A stretch of DNA of 25,902 nucleotides from a virus. The stretch lies in the IMG/VR virus record IMGVR_UViG_3300030389_003573, positions 1 through 25,902 of that record; one strand, 5' to 3'. The translations under genes were made by a program, and so were the position numbers. Shown here in pieces: positions 8,269 to 15,576 of the stretch. The first letter of the stretch is position 1. The number at the start of each line of letters is the position of its first letter. The notes beneath the pieces are model-generated. The model was not told the origin of the DNA and searched no databases. It was given only the letters and a program-made list of their open reading frames with translations.

Positions 8269-8955
8269 TTAAGCTCCAAAGACTTTGTTATAATAATCAG
8301 GGTTTGATTTAGCGAATAATTTTAAGGCTTCTGAATAGCTTACTGATTTCTCATTGGCTAAACTTCTTACTTCTTGGTCAAGAGTAGCCTTATTGATTTC
8401 TTGACCGCTTGCACCGTGTCCGACCTCTACTAATGGGACTGCACTATTTAAAGGTCTTTCACTAAACATAGTCCAAAACTCACCTTGAATTTCACGAAGT
8501 TCAAAAGCTTTTCCAGCCACTTCAACTTCACTTGGTGTAATCTTGCCTTCATTAAGAAGTACGTTGACAGCCTCACGCTTTTCAACTTCTTTCTTTTCGG
8601 CTTCAATGGCTTCAATACGTTGTGAAAGTTTAGCGTTATTTTCTCTTAACGCTTGAACCTCATTTAATAAAGTTGATTCGGTCAAGGTCTCACTCATTTT
8701 GTAAGATTTATCATGACCCATTGAAGAAGCTTTCTTTTTTTCGTCTTCTTCTTCTTTCATCTTCTTGGCTTTTTCTTCGTCTTCTTTAGACTCTGCCATT
8801 TTTTCTTCTTTTTCGGTCAATTCTTCTTCAACCATTTTGGCTTCTGAATCTTCCTTCATGTCTTTTATTTTTTGTTCAAGTTCCTTAACCAATGCGTCCT
8901 TGCTGACAAGCATTTGGCGAAGTTCTTCAACTGACATTGATTCAACATTATCCAT
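8269..8955 (-). CDS. Possible nested scaffold protein from an internal start
   Basis: Inside the protease/scaffold gene, in the same frame, an ATG at 8955 is preceded by AAAGGA with an 8-base spacer. It falls exactly after the protease domain and before the charged coiled coil. Translation from it would give a 228-residue scaffold without protease. Lambda (Nu3 within C) and Mu (Z within I) make their scaffolds this way. The ribosome binding site is seen directly; its use is inferred. Confidence 0.5.
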   Translation of the reverse strand: MDNVESMSVEELRQMLVSKDALVKELEQKIKDMKEDSEAKMVEEELTEKEEKMAESKEDEEKAKKMKEEEDEKKKASSMGHDKSYKMSETLTESTLLNEVQALRENNAKLSQRIEAIEAEKKEVEKREAVNVLLNEGKITPSEVEVAGKAFELREIQGEFWTMFSERPLNSAVPLVEVGHGASGQEINKATLDQEVRSLANEKSVSYSEALKLFAKSNPDYYNKVFGA

Positions 8956-10257
8956 GAATCCTGTCCTTTCGCTTAGTGTGACTCTGCTTATTTTGTCGTT
9001 AGATTGAGCAGGTCTAGGGGTTAAAGTAATAGCTAATAGTTGAGCTTCTCCAACTTTGGTTCCACCATCTCTTGAGAAGACTTCTCCATTCAAAAACTCA
9101 GGAGATGACCACAACACACCACCAGCAGACTTGACGACTTCAAGCCCTCTTTCGTTGTAAGCTGGTGTTGCGTATAAACCGTCCTGTCTTAATTCAAGAT
9201 CAACGATTAAACCAAGTGCGTTTCCGCTTTCGGGAGGTGCTGGGTGACTACCTTGGAAGGGGCTTGTGGCATGTTGCCAATCAATGATGACGGGGTCAGC
9301 TTCTTGACGTTCTTTGAATACTCGAATCATTTCAGTAAGTAATTCAACATCAATTTCTTTTCCTATTTTTTCACCGTTCATTCTTGAAGAGACTTGACCC
9401 AGAGCCAAAGTCTTGAAAGGTTTACCAATAGTTAATCCATCGGGGAGTTCGTAGGTGGGTTCACTTAGGTTAGTAAGTTGGACCGCTTCACCGTATGCCC
9501 TTAAAGTGGTTTGTTTATCATCTGCGGCTTTCATTTGTTTTACTATCTTTCTAGCATATGAGAAACCATCATCACCGCCCCAGCCATGCCAAGCTTGCCA
9601 ACCTTTTCCTTTTTCTTTCCATGATGAACCTTTTTTATCTACTTCATGCCTTGAAAAATAGGAAAACATTCTTTTAACGGTTTCGGGCGTTAGTGTTTTT
9701 CCATTTGCCAAATCACGAGCCCTTGCTATTCCTACAGGTGTCATCCCACGTTGTGAGGGTGGTTTGCTTGCTCGAACTTCCAAGGCACGTTTAGCCGCTT
9801 CTTGAACTCCCTTTGGTGGTGTAAAGTCTATGTGGCTGTATTTGTCAGGTATTGCTAAGGCTTCGGCTTTGGCTTCGGTCTTTTGCGGATGTCCTTTGGG
9901 TAATAAATCAAGATCTGTTGTGTAAGCTTTTTTTCGTTCACCTGTACCGACCAATTTCAAAAAAGCTCGAACTCTTGCAAGCCCCCATTGATTTCTATTC
10001 ATTCCAGGTCTATGACTTACTGAGAAAGCACCCGCACCTCGTCTGAAGACCGCTTTTAACATTCCCAAATCAACCTTTTTAGATTTGGCTTTGTATTTGT
10101 CATTATGCCTATCACGCATATTTTTAATAGCTTTTTCTGTAGCCTCACCAATCTTAATTGAACCTCTTGAACCTGAAGCGCTTCCCTTTGGGTTTGTTTT
10201 GCTTCCCTTGATTCTGTCTTTCTTTGGTGCTGGTGTCTGTGCTTTGGTTCTAACCAT
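8269..10257 (-). CDS. Prohead protease (Mu gpI-like) fused to scaffold
   Basis: The ATG at 10257 is chosen because AGGAG lies 8 bases upstream; a GTG at 10302 would extend further into the portal gene. The 662 residues appear to hold four parts. Residues 60-245 are basic, with RGAGAFSVSHRP and a WQAWHGWGGDDG motif seen in several large phage proteins of unknown role. Residues 255-420 resemble Mu-type prohead proteases, with IDWQHAT at 325-331, LWSSPEF at 382-388 and LTPRPA at 412-417; Ser384 or Ser385 is the likely nucleophile. Residues 440-560 are a highly charged coiled coil typical of scaffolds. The rest is a conserved-looking capsid-binding tail. The stop of the portal gene overlaps its start by 8 bases. 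Confidence 0.8.
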   Translation of the reverse strand: MVRTKAQTPAPKKDRIKGSKTNPKGSASGSRGSIKIGEATEKAIKNMRDRHNDKYKAKSKKVDLGMLKAVFRRGAGAFSVSHRPGMNRNQWGLARVRAFLKLVGTGERKKAYTTDLDLLPKGHPQKTEAKAEALAIPDKYSHIDFTPPKGVQEAAKRALEVRASKPPSQRGMTPVGIARARDLANGKTLTPETVKRMFSYFSRHEVDKKGSSWKEKGKGWQAWHGWGGDDGFSYARKIVKQMKAADDKQTTLRAYGEAVQLTNLSEPTYELPDGLTIGKPFKTLALGQVSSRMNGEKIGKEIDVELLTEMIRVFKERQEADPVIIDWQHATSPFQGSHPAPPESGNALGLIVDLELRQDGLYATPAYNERGLEVVKSAGGVLWSSPEFLNGEVFSRDGGTKVGEAQLLAITLTPRPAQSNDKISRVTLSERTGFMDNVESMSVEELRQMLVSKDALVKELEQKIKDMKEDSEAKMVEEELTEKEEKMAESKEDEEKAKKMKEEEDEKKKASSMGHDKSYKMSETLTESTLLNEVQALRENNAKLSQRIEAIEAEKKEVEKREAVNVLLNEGKITPSEVEVAGKAFELREIQGEFWTMFSERPLNSAVPLVEVGHGASGQEINKATLDQEVRSLANEKSVSYSEALKLFAKSNPDYYNKVFGA

Positions 10258-11674
10258 TGCGTCTTCTCCTAATAAGCTGTTCAGCAAGTGAAGCCACCCC
10301 ACCGCTTCCGCTTAAGTTAGATGTTCTTTCAAGGCTTGACCGTTGCGCATCTTCGGGAAGTTCACCAGCTCCAAGTCTTTCTCTTATTGCTCTTTCAAGT
10401 TCATCATCTGGAGTTAATAACCCACTTTGAACAAGACCTGGCAACATTCCCAAACTTTCAGCGAGGTCATCTGTATCAAGACCTGTATGAGTAAGCTTGG
10501 GAAGTTTGGAAGGGTCAACAGTGCCAAAGTTCCAACGAATCAACCGCCCAATAGTCCCACCACCTCTTCTATCAACTCCGCTCACTTGACTTGCTACTAA
10601 ATCACAAAGGTTAATAGCCGCCCTTCTAAATATGCTTAAATGTATTTCACCAACTGAACGAGCACCCGTTTCAGTATTTCCCAAGTCTGCAAACTGTGTA
10701 AGAAAAGCCGAACTAATTTGAGAATCACATTTAGTTATTATTTCAATTGGTCCACTTGCGTATAAATTAGGCTGTGCCGCATAAGTATCAAAACTTACCG
10801 CTCCATTTTCTACTAGATAGCTTTGTTCTGCACTTATAAAGTTTTGGGCTTGTGCTTCAGCGTCATCTATCATAGCGTCAATGTCACCGTCAGTTAAGCC
10901 TAACTGTTCAGCTATTGACCTATCTACTTTAACTTTAGGAGTAGGAACAGCCCAACGGTCAAGACCAACACACATAAGATTCGCTACACGTTGTTTAGTT
11001 CTCCACCACCACCAAACAGGACGCAACATTCCAACGCCTTCAAAGTTTGAACCCGTTTTATTAAGTGTAAGAAGTAAAAGCTTGTTTGCTGGTATTGGTT
11101 CAGGTGTGTATGTTAAACCAACAGTATTTTGTAAAACCCCGTCTAAATGTTGATTATCTCTTGATAACCATTTTTGATGTGCACTTGGTTCTCTATCTGC
11201 ATAATGATCAAGCCATACTCTTATATTCCCTTTGCTGTCGGGTCCTACTCTGTAGATTTCTTCAGCATAGCGATAGCCTAACGGTATAAATTGAAATAAG
11301 TATGATAGTTGATCTTCCCAAGATACTGTCATTTGTCCCGCATAATTATCAAACCCATAGCATTCATTTGCAAAGTCGGCTAGACGTTGGGCGACTGTGT
11401 CGTTTTCAATACCTGGTTCAAATCTCCAAGAAGCACTTAACAAAGTTTGCCGTAACATATGCCAAGAACGCCTTACGATTGGGTCAGTTCTCAACATTTC
11501 TTCGGCTTCAATTACCCAGTTTAACCCTGTTAATTGTGAATTGTTTTCTTTGCCAGTTATGACACCGCCACCAAGTTGAGTTCCTGTAATTCCTTTTGTC
11601 ACAAAGCGGGGAGACAATGCTCGAAGATGTCTATGTGTCTTATCTTTGCTTTGTTGATTCATTAGCGAACTCAC
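10250..11674 (-). CDS. Portal protein (DUF935, Mu gp29-like)
   Basis: The 474-residue product resembles the Mu-type portal family. It has an N-terminal helix with EEMLRTDPIVRRSWHMLRQ, then a paired helical region with WWWWRTKQRVANLM and RWAVPTPKVKVD. Late in the protein is GRLIRWNFGTVDPSKLPKL followed by a helical stretch with LGMLPGLVQSGLL, the DUF935 pattern. Twelve of these subunits form the ring through which DNA enters and leaves the head. The start is uncertain: a GTG at 11674 and an in-frame ATG at 11662 both lack a strong ribosome binding site. It is the first gene of the late block, after a 230-base gap, so a late promoter should lie just upstream. Confidence 0.82.
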   Translation of the reverse strand: MSSLMNQQSKDKTHRHLRALSPRFVTKGITGTQLGGGVITGKENNSQLTGLNWVIEAEEMLRTDPIVRRSWHMLRQTLLSASWRFEPGIENDTVAQRLADFANECYGFDNYAGQMTVSWEDQLSYLFQFIPLGYRYAEEIYRVGPDSKGNIRVWLDHYADREPSAHQKWLSRDNQHLDGVLQNTVGLTYTPEPIPANKLLLLTLNKTGSNFEGVGMLRPVWWWWRTKQRVANLMCVGLDRWAVPTPKVKVDRSIAEQLGLTDGDIDAMIDDAEAQAQNFISAEQSYLVENGAVSFDTYAAQPNLYASGPIEIITKCDSQISSAFLTQFADLGNTETGARSVGEIHLSIFRRAAINLCDLVASQVSGVDRRGGGTIGRLIRWNFGTVDPSKLPKLTHTGLDTDDLAESLGMLPGLVQSGLLTPDDELERAIRERLGAGELPEDAQRSSLERTSNLSGSGGVASLAEQLIRRRRNG

Positions 11675-11768
11675 TGTTTAAAATTGTCTCTTTTACTAAT
11701 ATATACACCTTAAGTCTATTTTATCAATAAAAGCTTGTACAATATAAAATCAAGTGTTATATACACAA

Positions 11769-11838
11769 AGCCCAAGACTACTCCTTAACGTGTTTAAATA
11801 TACGGATGATAAGAAATAAGATTCAAGGGTCTTGGGCT
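11769..11838. repeat. 10-bp inverted repeat with a 50-base interior
   Basis: AGCCCAAGAC at 11769-11778 and its exact complement GTCTTGGGCT at 11829-11838 can pair. On the minus strand a second short helix (CCTT with AAGG) can continue inside the stem after a four-base bulge. The result would be a long imperfect hairpin, a possible structured leader, regulatory RNA or paired protein-binding site. Confidence 0.65.
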
Positions 11839-11846
11839 ATTAGTTC

Positions 11847-11883
11847 CCGCTTCGCTTGCTCACCTCCGAAACAAGCGAAGCGG
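11847..11883. repeat. 12-bp perfect inverted repeat (hairpin)
   Basis: CCGCTTCGCTTG at 11847-11858 and CAAGCGAAGCGG at 11872-11883 are exact complements separated by 13 bases. The stem is GC-rich in an AT-rich setting and lies 22 bases after the stop of the two-helix membrane protein gene. It could stop transcription from either side, but no T-tract follows on either strand, so an intrinsic terminator is not proven. Confidence 0.7.
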
Positions 11884-11904
11884 TCAAAGTAGCATATTGA
11901 TATA

Positions 11905-12372
11905 TTAACCTTTAGGTATCCATTCTTCAACTTTTGGGTGTAAAATCACTTCTTCTTCATTTTGGGTTTGTATAGCTTCTTGATTTGCAAATATTGAAAG
12001 CTTATTAATTACTGCGGTTTGTAATTCCATCAATTGATCTGTTTTAAGTTGCATTTGTATCTGAGCATCCCGAAGCCTAGCAATTAGGGCTTCTCTGTCA
12101 GCGTTTGCACTTGCTAACTTGTCCTTAAGTTCTTCTACTTCTGAAGGGTCACGACCTGAAGCAATAGCGACCATAGAAGATATTGAACCAGTAATCACAC
12201 CAAGTATTCCCACTAATACATCACGGTTTTCATCTACTATCTTTACATAAGTTAAAAACAAAATGAGCAAAACAACCAAGACAAGAAAGAAAACAGAGAA
12301 CCACCAACCCCGCTTCGCTTTTTGATCTTTTGTGAACTCTGCATGGCTTTTATTTTGCTTCTTATCACTCAC
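11905..12372 (-). CDS. Two-helix membrane protein with coiled coil (holin-like)
   Basis: The 155-residue protein begins with a lysine-rich stretch. Two hydrophobic helices follow (about 23-43 and 52-72), joined by a short charged loop, then a coiled coil of about 50 residues and an acidic tail. The second helix carries GxxTGSISSMVAIASGR, a Gly/Ser-rich pattern seen in many small phage membrane proteins. Its start overlaps the end of the cyclase-like gene by four bases (ATGA, 12369-12372), so the two are probably translated together. It might be a class II holin, or a membrane effector or partner of the cyclase. No cyclic-nucleotide-binding domain is visible. The topology is seen; the function is not. 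Confidence 0.6.
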   Translation of the reverse strand: MSDKKQNKSHAEFTKDQKAKRGWWFSVFFLVLVVLLILFLTYVKIVDENRDVLVGILGVITGSISSMVAIASGRDPSEVEELKDKLASANADREALIARLRDAQIQMQLKTDQLMELQTAVINKLSIFANQEAIQTQNEEEVILHPKVEEWIPKG

Positions 12373-13193
12373 TTGAATACCTCGATAAACTTTTCAATGA
12401 ACACTATATAAGGATCTATCCAATAAAAGTAATATTCAAGCCCGCTCATCAAACGGGCGTGTCTATTCATTAAGATAGGAACCAAGACAGTCAAGAACCA
12501 TAAGAAAATAATTAGAGCGGTACGACTAGCAAAAAACCACAACCATTCTCTGAGTTCCTTGTCTCTTAATCTGCTTTTAATCCGTTTGGGTCCACCAAGT
12601 CTTTTCACCTTGTCGCTACCCTTTGGAGGTTGCAAGCTTTCAATAGTGGTTCCTACTGTATAAATGACTTGCGGAACTTTGACACCTTTGAAGCGATACA
12701 TACCAGCACAAGCATATCGTGTTCCTTTTGGTGTGTATCTGTTTGTTCTTGACTTAACCGCCTTCATTGCTTCTTTAGTTAGTAATACCTGACCAGCTCC
12801 ACAAAGTGACATAGTACGAGCGGCTATATTTTTTGATATACCTTCAAGCTCAATTTGTTTGGCACCGCTCAATGTGTAAAGTTCATCTTGTTTAACTTCT
12901 ACGATTACCCCCCAGTGAATACCAATTCTACATTGTAGCTTTGTTTTTTGAGGTATAGAATTCTGGTAGTGAAGTGCAAAGTTGACAGCATCAACAGGAC
13001 GTTCAAAGGAAAGCAAGAAACCATCAGATCTGTCTATTTCTCGACCGTTGAATTTTAGAATTAAAGATCGTGTGAGTCTATCATGATATTGAAGCCATTT
13101 AGCCGCCTTCATAGCCCCTACACTTTGAACAAACTTGGTGGAACCAATGAGGTCAAGTAGTACAATTGCAAGCTTGGTTTCTATAAGTTCCAT
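12369..13193 (-). CDS. Class III nucleotide cyclase-like protein with C-terminal membrane segment
   Basis: The ATG at 13193 is chosen because AGGAG lies 8 bases upstream; the product has 274 residues. Residues 8-140 match a class III adenylate/guanylate cyclase catalytic domain. LLDLIGST at 12-19 carries the first metal Asp (D14). REIDRSDGFLLSF at 51-63 carries the second (D57). RIGIHWG lies at 89-95, and KNIAAR at 121-126 carries the Asn and Arg that stabilise the transition state. The usual substrate-selecting Lys before the second Asp appears to be Ile53, so the base used cannot be told. Residues 217-242 form a hydrophobic membrane segment, with a second amphipathic or hydrophobic stretch at 253-270. 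It lies between terminase and portal and overlaps the two-helix membrane gene. Such a gene is unusual in a phage. Confidence 0.8.
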   Translation of the reverse strand: MELIETKLAIVLLDLIGSTKFVQSVGAMKAAKWLQYHDRLTRSLILKFNGREIDRSDGFLLSFERPVDAVNFALHYQNSIPQKTKLQCRIGIHWGVIVEVKQDELYTLSGAKQIELEGISKNIAARTMSLCGAGQVLLTKEAMKAVKSRTNRYTPKGTRYACAGMYRFKGVKVPQVIYTVGTTIESLQPPKGSDKVKRLGGPKRIKSRLRDKELREWLWFFASRTALIIFLWFLTVLVPILMNRHARLMSGLEYYFYWIDPYIVFIEKFIEVFK

Positions 13194-13194
13194 T

Positions 13195-14568
13195 TTAAAA
13201 GCTCCTATTCTTTGACCCTCCAACCTTAACACGTCTTTTATTTTTAACTACACCGCTTCTTCGTGTGTAGTTTCTTTGGTCAACTGCATTATCAGACCAA
13301 TTGAAGATTATACAATCATATCTTAATGCGTCCAATGGGTCTTCTCTACCATCTTTCTTGGGTTGTTCTTTATTATCCCAAGCATAGGATAGAAGGGCTT
13401 TTCTTAGGCTGTTACCCGTGGCACGTTCTCCACGTTCCCATACTTCTTTAGTTATTAAATAGCGTCTTGAGTTGAAGGCACGTTTAAGCCTTTGAACACC
13501 GTTCAAGATGTCAACCTTTATCGGGTCGGTGGTAGATCTTAAGGGAAGACCAAGCCCTAAAGGTGGTGGTTGTCGCATTACTCGAAAGGCACTTTTGCCC
13601 GTTTGGTCGTTTCGTGCTTTGCCCGCTTTGTCTGCTACACCTGTATCAAGCCATATTTTGGGACCGCTTGCCATATTCTTCAATGATCGTGGATAAGCTA
13701 CACTTAATATTAAGTTTGTTAGTTCTTCAGTAGTAACTTCTTTGGGGTTGAATTCATGACATATAATGTCAGCTTGTAATTCTTCATCATGACATATAAT
13801 CAAAACACTTGGCTTCCTGAAGCCCCAGTCTATAGCTATTCTTCCAGTCATGCTTTCTTTATACGTCCAACCGTCTATTATGTGGCTTTCTGTGAACTCT
13901 TGATAAATTAAACCTGTTGGTGGTTTGGGCTTGTTCATGATCATTGCTTCACGTTCTTCAGCGGGTAATAGTTTGGTGGCTTCAAACCATTCATCAGCAA
14001 GATTATCTTGATTCACATAGCTGGTGAATAGTAGCGGCAAACTTCCCGAAGCTTCAGCCATAGTACACCACCAAGCATCATTGACAGGTAAACCAACCAA
14101 AACAAGAATAGGAGAAGGACCAGCCCGTAAACGTCCAAGGGCTTTGTGGGCTACCTCAATATTTAAGGTTTGACATTCATCAATTAAACAGACCCCACTT
14201 GTTACATTCAAACCTTCAAGGGGGTTGTGTGTTGCGTCTCTTGTTCCTGGTCGATAGTACGACCGACACCAAACCGTTGAACCAGTGGAAGGATCTAACC
14301 ATTGTTTGTTCGTGTGGTTGTACGTCCATCCCAACGGGCTTAACCATTTTTGCATTTCAGGCATTAACACGCTGTTGTATCTTGGTGTCGTGTCGGTGAC
14401 TAATAATGTACTAGTATTTGGTCGAGTCTTGGCAATGAATAAGATAGAAAAAACTAACGCGCAAGTTTTACCACTTCCCCATCCACAACGAGCGGCAACC
14501 ACCTTTTGTTCATCCTTTAACGCTGTGATGATTGCTTTTTGTAAATCATTTAGTTTGATTGCTGTCAT
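13195..14568 (-). CDS. terL: Terminase large subunit
   Basis: The 457-residue product has the features of the DNA-packaging motor. Walker A is CGWGSGKT (28-35) and Walker B is VCLIDE (126-131) followed by a Cys-Gln pair. A RNase H-like nuclease domain begins at RIAIDWGF with the first metal Asp at 247, and a late Asp pair lies near DALRYD. The ATPase part pumps DNA into the prohead through the portal; the nuclease part cuts the concatemer. A stretch of about 55 bases separates it from the small subunit gene. The stop at 13195-13197 lies one base from the cyclase ATG. The ribosome binding site before its ATG is weak, so coupling with the small subunit gene is possible. Confidence 0.93.
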   Translation of the reverse strand: MTAIKLNDLQKAIITALKDEQKVVAARCGWGSGKTCALVFSILFIAKTRPNTSTLLVTDTTPRYNSVLMPEMQKWLSPLGWTYNHTNKQWLDPSTGSTVWCRSYYRPGTRDATHNPLEGLNVTSGVCLIDECQTLNIEVAHKALGRLRAGPSPILVLVGLPVNDAWWCTMAEASGSLPLLFTSYVNQDNLADEWFEATKLLPAEEREAMIMNKPKPPTGLIYQEFTESHIIDGWTYKESMTGRIAIDWGFRKPSVLIICHDEELQADIICHEFNPKEVTTEELTNLILSVAYPRSLKNMASGPKIWLDTGVADKAGKARNDQTGKSAFRVMRQPPPLGLGLPLRSTTDPIKVDILNGVQRLKRAFNSRRYLITKEVWERGERATGNSLRKALLSYAWDNKEQPKKDGREDPLDALRYDCIIFNWSDNAVDQRNYTRRSGVVKNKRRVKVGGSKNRSF

Positions 14569-14623
14569 AATCTTTGTTATTCATAGATTTAAGGGTTTGT
14601 CATGCCCTCGGTCTGACCTAGTT

Positions 14624-15100
14624 TTAGGTTGAATCACCCTTCACAGTTTCTGATTTTAAAATCTTCTCCTGTGGCTGTGAAGGGTTGTTTTTTATCTGTT
14701 CAAGCATAGATAGAACCTCTTCGGTTCCATTGCTCGCTTGATTCGTTTCAAGTTTAAGTTCTTGTTTTGCAGACCACCGTTCAGGGAAACGCCTTTCAAG
14801 AATCCAAGCGGGAGCCCTCCAATCATCACGAGTTATTGCCATTCTCATTATTTGGTTTAGTAGTGCTTCTTCACTTTTGGCTATAGCTTCATCAGCGGCT
14901 AGTCTGAATTTCTCGTCAGCTTCTCGCCAATTATAATAAGTTCTTTTACAGATACCCGACTTATGAGCGGCTGTTTCGATGGTATTTCCAACTTCAAGGT
15001 GATCAATTACACTTTGCATGATGACAGCTTTGGGCTTAGTTGACTTTCTTTTTTTCTGTCTTGGTGCTGTCTTTCGTGTTGTCTTCTTCTTTCCATCCAT
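14624..15100 (-). CDS. terS: Terminase small subunit
   Basis: The protein starts with a Lys/Arg-rich tail (KKKTTRKTAPRQKKRKS), followed by a helix-turn-helix (about residues 32-60, including TIETAAHKSGICKRTYYNW). A long helix then runs into a segment with RMAITRDDWRAPAWILERRFPERW, typical of phage small terminase and related DNA-binding proteins. Small terminases recognise the packaging site and regulate the large subunit, encoded next. The start is ambiguous: ATG at 15100 has GGTGA close upstream, while ATGs at 15112 and 15121 and a GTG at 15157 are also in frame. The gene overlaps the upstream small gene by at least 65 bases in another frame. Confidence 0.82.
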   Translation of the reverse strand: MDGKKKTTRKTAPRQKKRKSTKPKAVIMQSVIDHLEVGNTIETAAHKSGICKRTYYNWREADEKFRLAADEAIAKSEEALLNQIMRMAITRDDWRAPAWILERRFPERWSAKQELKLETNQASNGTEEVLSMLEQIKNNPSQPQEKILKSETVKGDST

Positions 15101-15296
15101 ATAATTCACCATATGCTTCATGAAGGGTTGATTCAATAGCGTTATAAAGTGCTTCACTTTCTTTGCTTAAGTTTCCTTCTTCTTCTTTATAAATCAATCT
15201 ATCTTGAAGGGCTTTTCTTAGTTGAATGAGGTTTGTTAATATCTCATGCGCGCGCGTGTTGGTTGGTGTATTTGGTATATCATCATTCATCATCAT
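15036..15296 (-). CDS. Small acidic helical protein, function unknown
   Basis: This 86-residue protein begins at a run of three ATG codons (15296, 15293, 15290), of which the first is used here. It is mostly helical and charged, with an EEEGN turn between two predicted helices and a Lys-rich tail. It overlaps both neighbours: 14 bases with the gene upstream and at least 65 with the small terminase gene. Its position suggests a role close to packaging or nucleotide metabolism, but I recognise no family. Confidence 0.55.
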   Translation of the reverse strand: MMMNDDIPNTPTNTRAHEILTNLIQLRKALQDRLIYKEEEGNLSKESEALYNAIESTLHEAYGELYGWKEEDNTKDSTKTEKKKVN

Positions 15297-15576
15297 CCAT
15301 CCAATCAAAGCCAAACGCTTCTTTAAATTGATCTTTGTCAAATGGTCTAAAGCGAAGATCTCGATAGTGGAAGTCTTTACCGTTATTCAACAACATAGCA
15401 TTGCGGCTAACTTCTATAGCAGGACTTTCTTCTATAGGAGGCCAAATAATAGCTTTATATTTCCTAACTTCAAAGATTTTAATGTGATCAATATTAATAT
15501 ATCTAATATTAGTCAGACTAAATTTTAACTTTCCCCTACCATCTAACTCATAAACTTGAAACTTAACAAACTTCAT
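15283..15576 (-). CDS. Hypothetical protein, 97 residues
   Basis: The ATG at 15576 overlaps the thyX stop (ATGA at 15573-15576), so translation is probably coupled. The N-terminal half is beta-rich and basic (KFVKFQVYEL, KLKFSLTNIRY), and the C-terminal part is acidic, ending in DWMDDDE. I recognise no family and see no membrane segment. It is part of the compact block between thyX and terminase. Confidence 0.65.
   Translation of the reverse strand: MKFVKFQVYELDGRGKLKFSLTNIRYINIDHIKIFEVRKYKAIIWPPIEESPAIEVSRNAMLLNNGKDFHYRDLRFRPFDKDQFKEAFGFDWMDDDE

Larger units (their letters stand above)
11675..11904 (-). promoter_or_regulatory. Non-coding region between terminase-side and late structural genes
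   Basis: This is the longest gene-free stretch in the window. Read on the minus strand it holds, in order, a 12-bp perfect inverted repeat, a 10-bp inverted repeat spanning 70 bases, and an AT-rich tract of about 90 bases before the portal start. The AT-rich tract contains candidate -10 hexamers such as TAAAAT but no convincing -35 at standard spacing. Most likely it carries the late promoter and an end signal for the upstream operon; no U-rich tract follows either repeat. No open frame of note is present. Confidence 0.5.

Noticed and set aside
8765-10291. Plus-strand open frames opposite the protease/scaffold gene
   Set aside because: Composition is that of antisense of Lys/Glu-rich coding sequence, with no start signals; the minus-strand gene has a clear domain structure.
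10881-11579. Plus-strand open frames opposite the portal gene
   Set aside because: Several short frames in different phases with no ribosome binding sites; the minus-strand portal is well supported.
11844-11867. Tiny GTG-start frame inside the hairpin on the minus strand
   Set aside because: It has seven codons with a ribosome binding site too close to the start; chance is the better explanation.
11847-11883. Intrinsic terminator
   Set aside because: The stem is strong, but neither strand has a T-tract after it, so it is reported only as an inverted repeat.
12369-13193. Complete Pycsar defence system
   Set aside because: The partner membrane protein shows no cyclic-nucleotide-binding domain, so only a superficial resemblance is claimed.
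14569-14623. Packaging (cos or pac) site between the terminase genes
   Set aside because: Only short 4-5 bp inverted repeats are present, and nothing specific can be recognised without genome ends.
13508-14632. Plus-strand open frames opposite the large terminase gene
   Set aside because: They are antisense to Walker and nuclease motifs of the terminase and have no support of their own.
15279-15300. CAT triplet repeat as a phase-variable tract
   Set aside because: It is short, imperfect and explained by Met/Asp codons at a gene junction; length changes of three bases would not switch a frame.
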